From assembly GCF_900186975.1 (NCBI RefSeq), contig NZ_LT906441.1, forward strand, positions 62,001 to 126,000: a stretch of DNA of 64,000 bases, read 5' to 3'. Below, piece after piece: positions 63,433-64,000 of the stretch (position 1 is the first letter of the stretch; each line of letters begins with the position of its first letter). This DNA is from Cutibacterium granulosum. GTDB taxonomy: Bacteria > Actinomycetota > Actinomycetes > Propionibacteriales > Propionibacteriaceae. The notes under the pieces were generated by a model, which saw only the letters and a program-made list of their open reading frames with translations, had not been told where the DNA came from and ran no database searches. The translations under genes and the position numbers were made by a program.

Positions 63433-64000
63433 ATGAAAAAGCTCATCAATGCCGCTGAGAGCATTGTCTCCGATTCGCTGACGGGTCTGGCCAGTGCGCA
63501 CCCGGGCAGCATCCGCGTCGATCTGGAGAACAAGGTCGTCTACCGTTCCGACGGACCAGTTCCCGGCAAGGTGGGGCTCGTCTCCGGTGGCGGTTCTGGC
63601 CACGAGCCACTGCACAGCGGCTACGTGGGGCGAGGCATGTTGGATGCCGCGTGTTGCGGCGAGGTCTTCACCTCACCGGTCCCCGACCAGGTGATGGCTG
63701 CCACCCATGCCGTCGACGGTGGGGCCGGCGTGTTGCACATCGTCAAGAACTACACCGGTGACGTCATGAACTTCGACATGGCGGCCGAGATGGCCAATGC
63801 CGAGTCCGGGGTACGTGTGGAGTCGGTCGTCGTGGCCGACGACGTCGCCGTGCAGGACTCGCTGTACACCGCTGGCCGCCGCGGCGTGGGGCTCACCGTC
63901 CTCATGGAGAAGATCCTGGGTGCCGCCGCCGAGCAGGGCCAGGACCTGGACGCCCTGGTGAGCCTGGCCGAGCACGTCAACGAGGCTGGACGTTCCTTCG
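63433..64000 (+). CDS. dhaK: dihydroxyacetone kinase, DhaK subunit (partial, cut by window edge)
   Basis: First 189 residues of DhaK, the substrate-binding subunit that phosphorylates dihydroxyacetone. Recognised by [35 protein letters not shown] (the substrate loop), [31 protein letters not shown] and [15 protein letters not shown]. The covalently binding His of the family lies beyond the edge. DhaL and DhaM or an ATP-dependent partner would be expected next. Confidence 0.94.
   Translation, partial: MKKLINAAESIVSDSLTGLASAHPGSIRVDLENKVVYRSDGPVPGKVGLVSGGGSGHEPLHSGYVGRGMLDAACCGEVFTSPVPDQVMAATHAVDGGAGVLHIVKNYTGDVMNFDMAAEMANAESGVRVESVVVADDVAVQDSLYTAGRRGVGLTVLMEKILGAAAEQGQDLDALVSLAEHVNEAGRSF

Overview
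The window looks like a chromosomal segment of a high-GC Gram-positive of the Propionibacteriaceae, most likely Cutibacterium or a close relative. This rests on gene content and order rather than a database match: tRNA-Thr/tRNA-Met/rpmG beside MaoC-type dehydratases, menJ next to a 14-gene nuo operon, a ferredoxin-dependent 2-oxoacid oxidoreductase, frequent GTG starts and ATGA overlaps. No rRNA, insertion sequence, prophage or CRISPR array is visible.

Layout. 1-6 kb: housekeeping genes (aspartate aminotransferase cut by the left edge, murB, two MaoC dehydratases, rpmG, three tRNAs, deoD, exonuclease III). 6-10.2 kb, minus strand: an overlapping run of three complex-I-like subunits (NuoB-, NuoC- and NuoI-like, with no NuoD), an MptB-type mannosyltransferase and a 3-hydroxyisobutyryl-CoA hydrolase. 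It diverges from korAB. 13.5-14.1 kb: a Phd/YefM antitoxin and a frameshifted vapC.

14.2-19.8 kb is the most unusual part. A cobalamin riboswitch precedes a secreted protein made of an intrinsic-factor-like alpha/alpha toroid, an SGNH hydrolase domain, a PKD domain and thrombospondin type-3 repeats. Four paralogous five-helix membrane proteins follow, alternating between two subtypes. A truncated exoprotein tail and a decayed second copy of the riboswitch lie among them. The region is locally AT-rich and looks like a duplicated, mosaic module.

19.8-28 kb: an M13 peptidase, the aspA-dcu aspartate/fumarate operon, a CitE-like lyase, cobF and a polyprenyl diphosphate synthase. 28.2-43.8 kb: the complete nuoA-N operon on the minus strand, preceded by menJ. 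Around it lie a MenF-like protein whose catalytic residues look altered, an ABC/DUF6297 pair, menG and a TM0106-type nuclease. 52-58 kb: a sortase pilus operon (major pilin, class C sortase, basal pilin, tip protein, second sortase). 59-64 kb: a Tat-exported amidase, menA, an MFS transporter and the start of dhaK.

Together the genes describe a menaquinone-based, facultatively anaerobic metabolism. AspA and Dcu make and exchange fumarate and C4-dicarboxylates. KorAB makes reduced ferredoxin from 2-oxoglutarate. Complex I feeds menaquinol, whose synthesis genes (polyprenyl synthase, menA, menG, menJ, menF-like) are scattered through the window.
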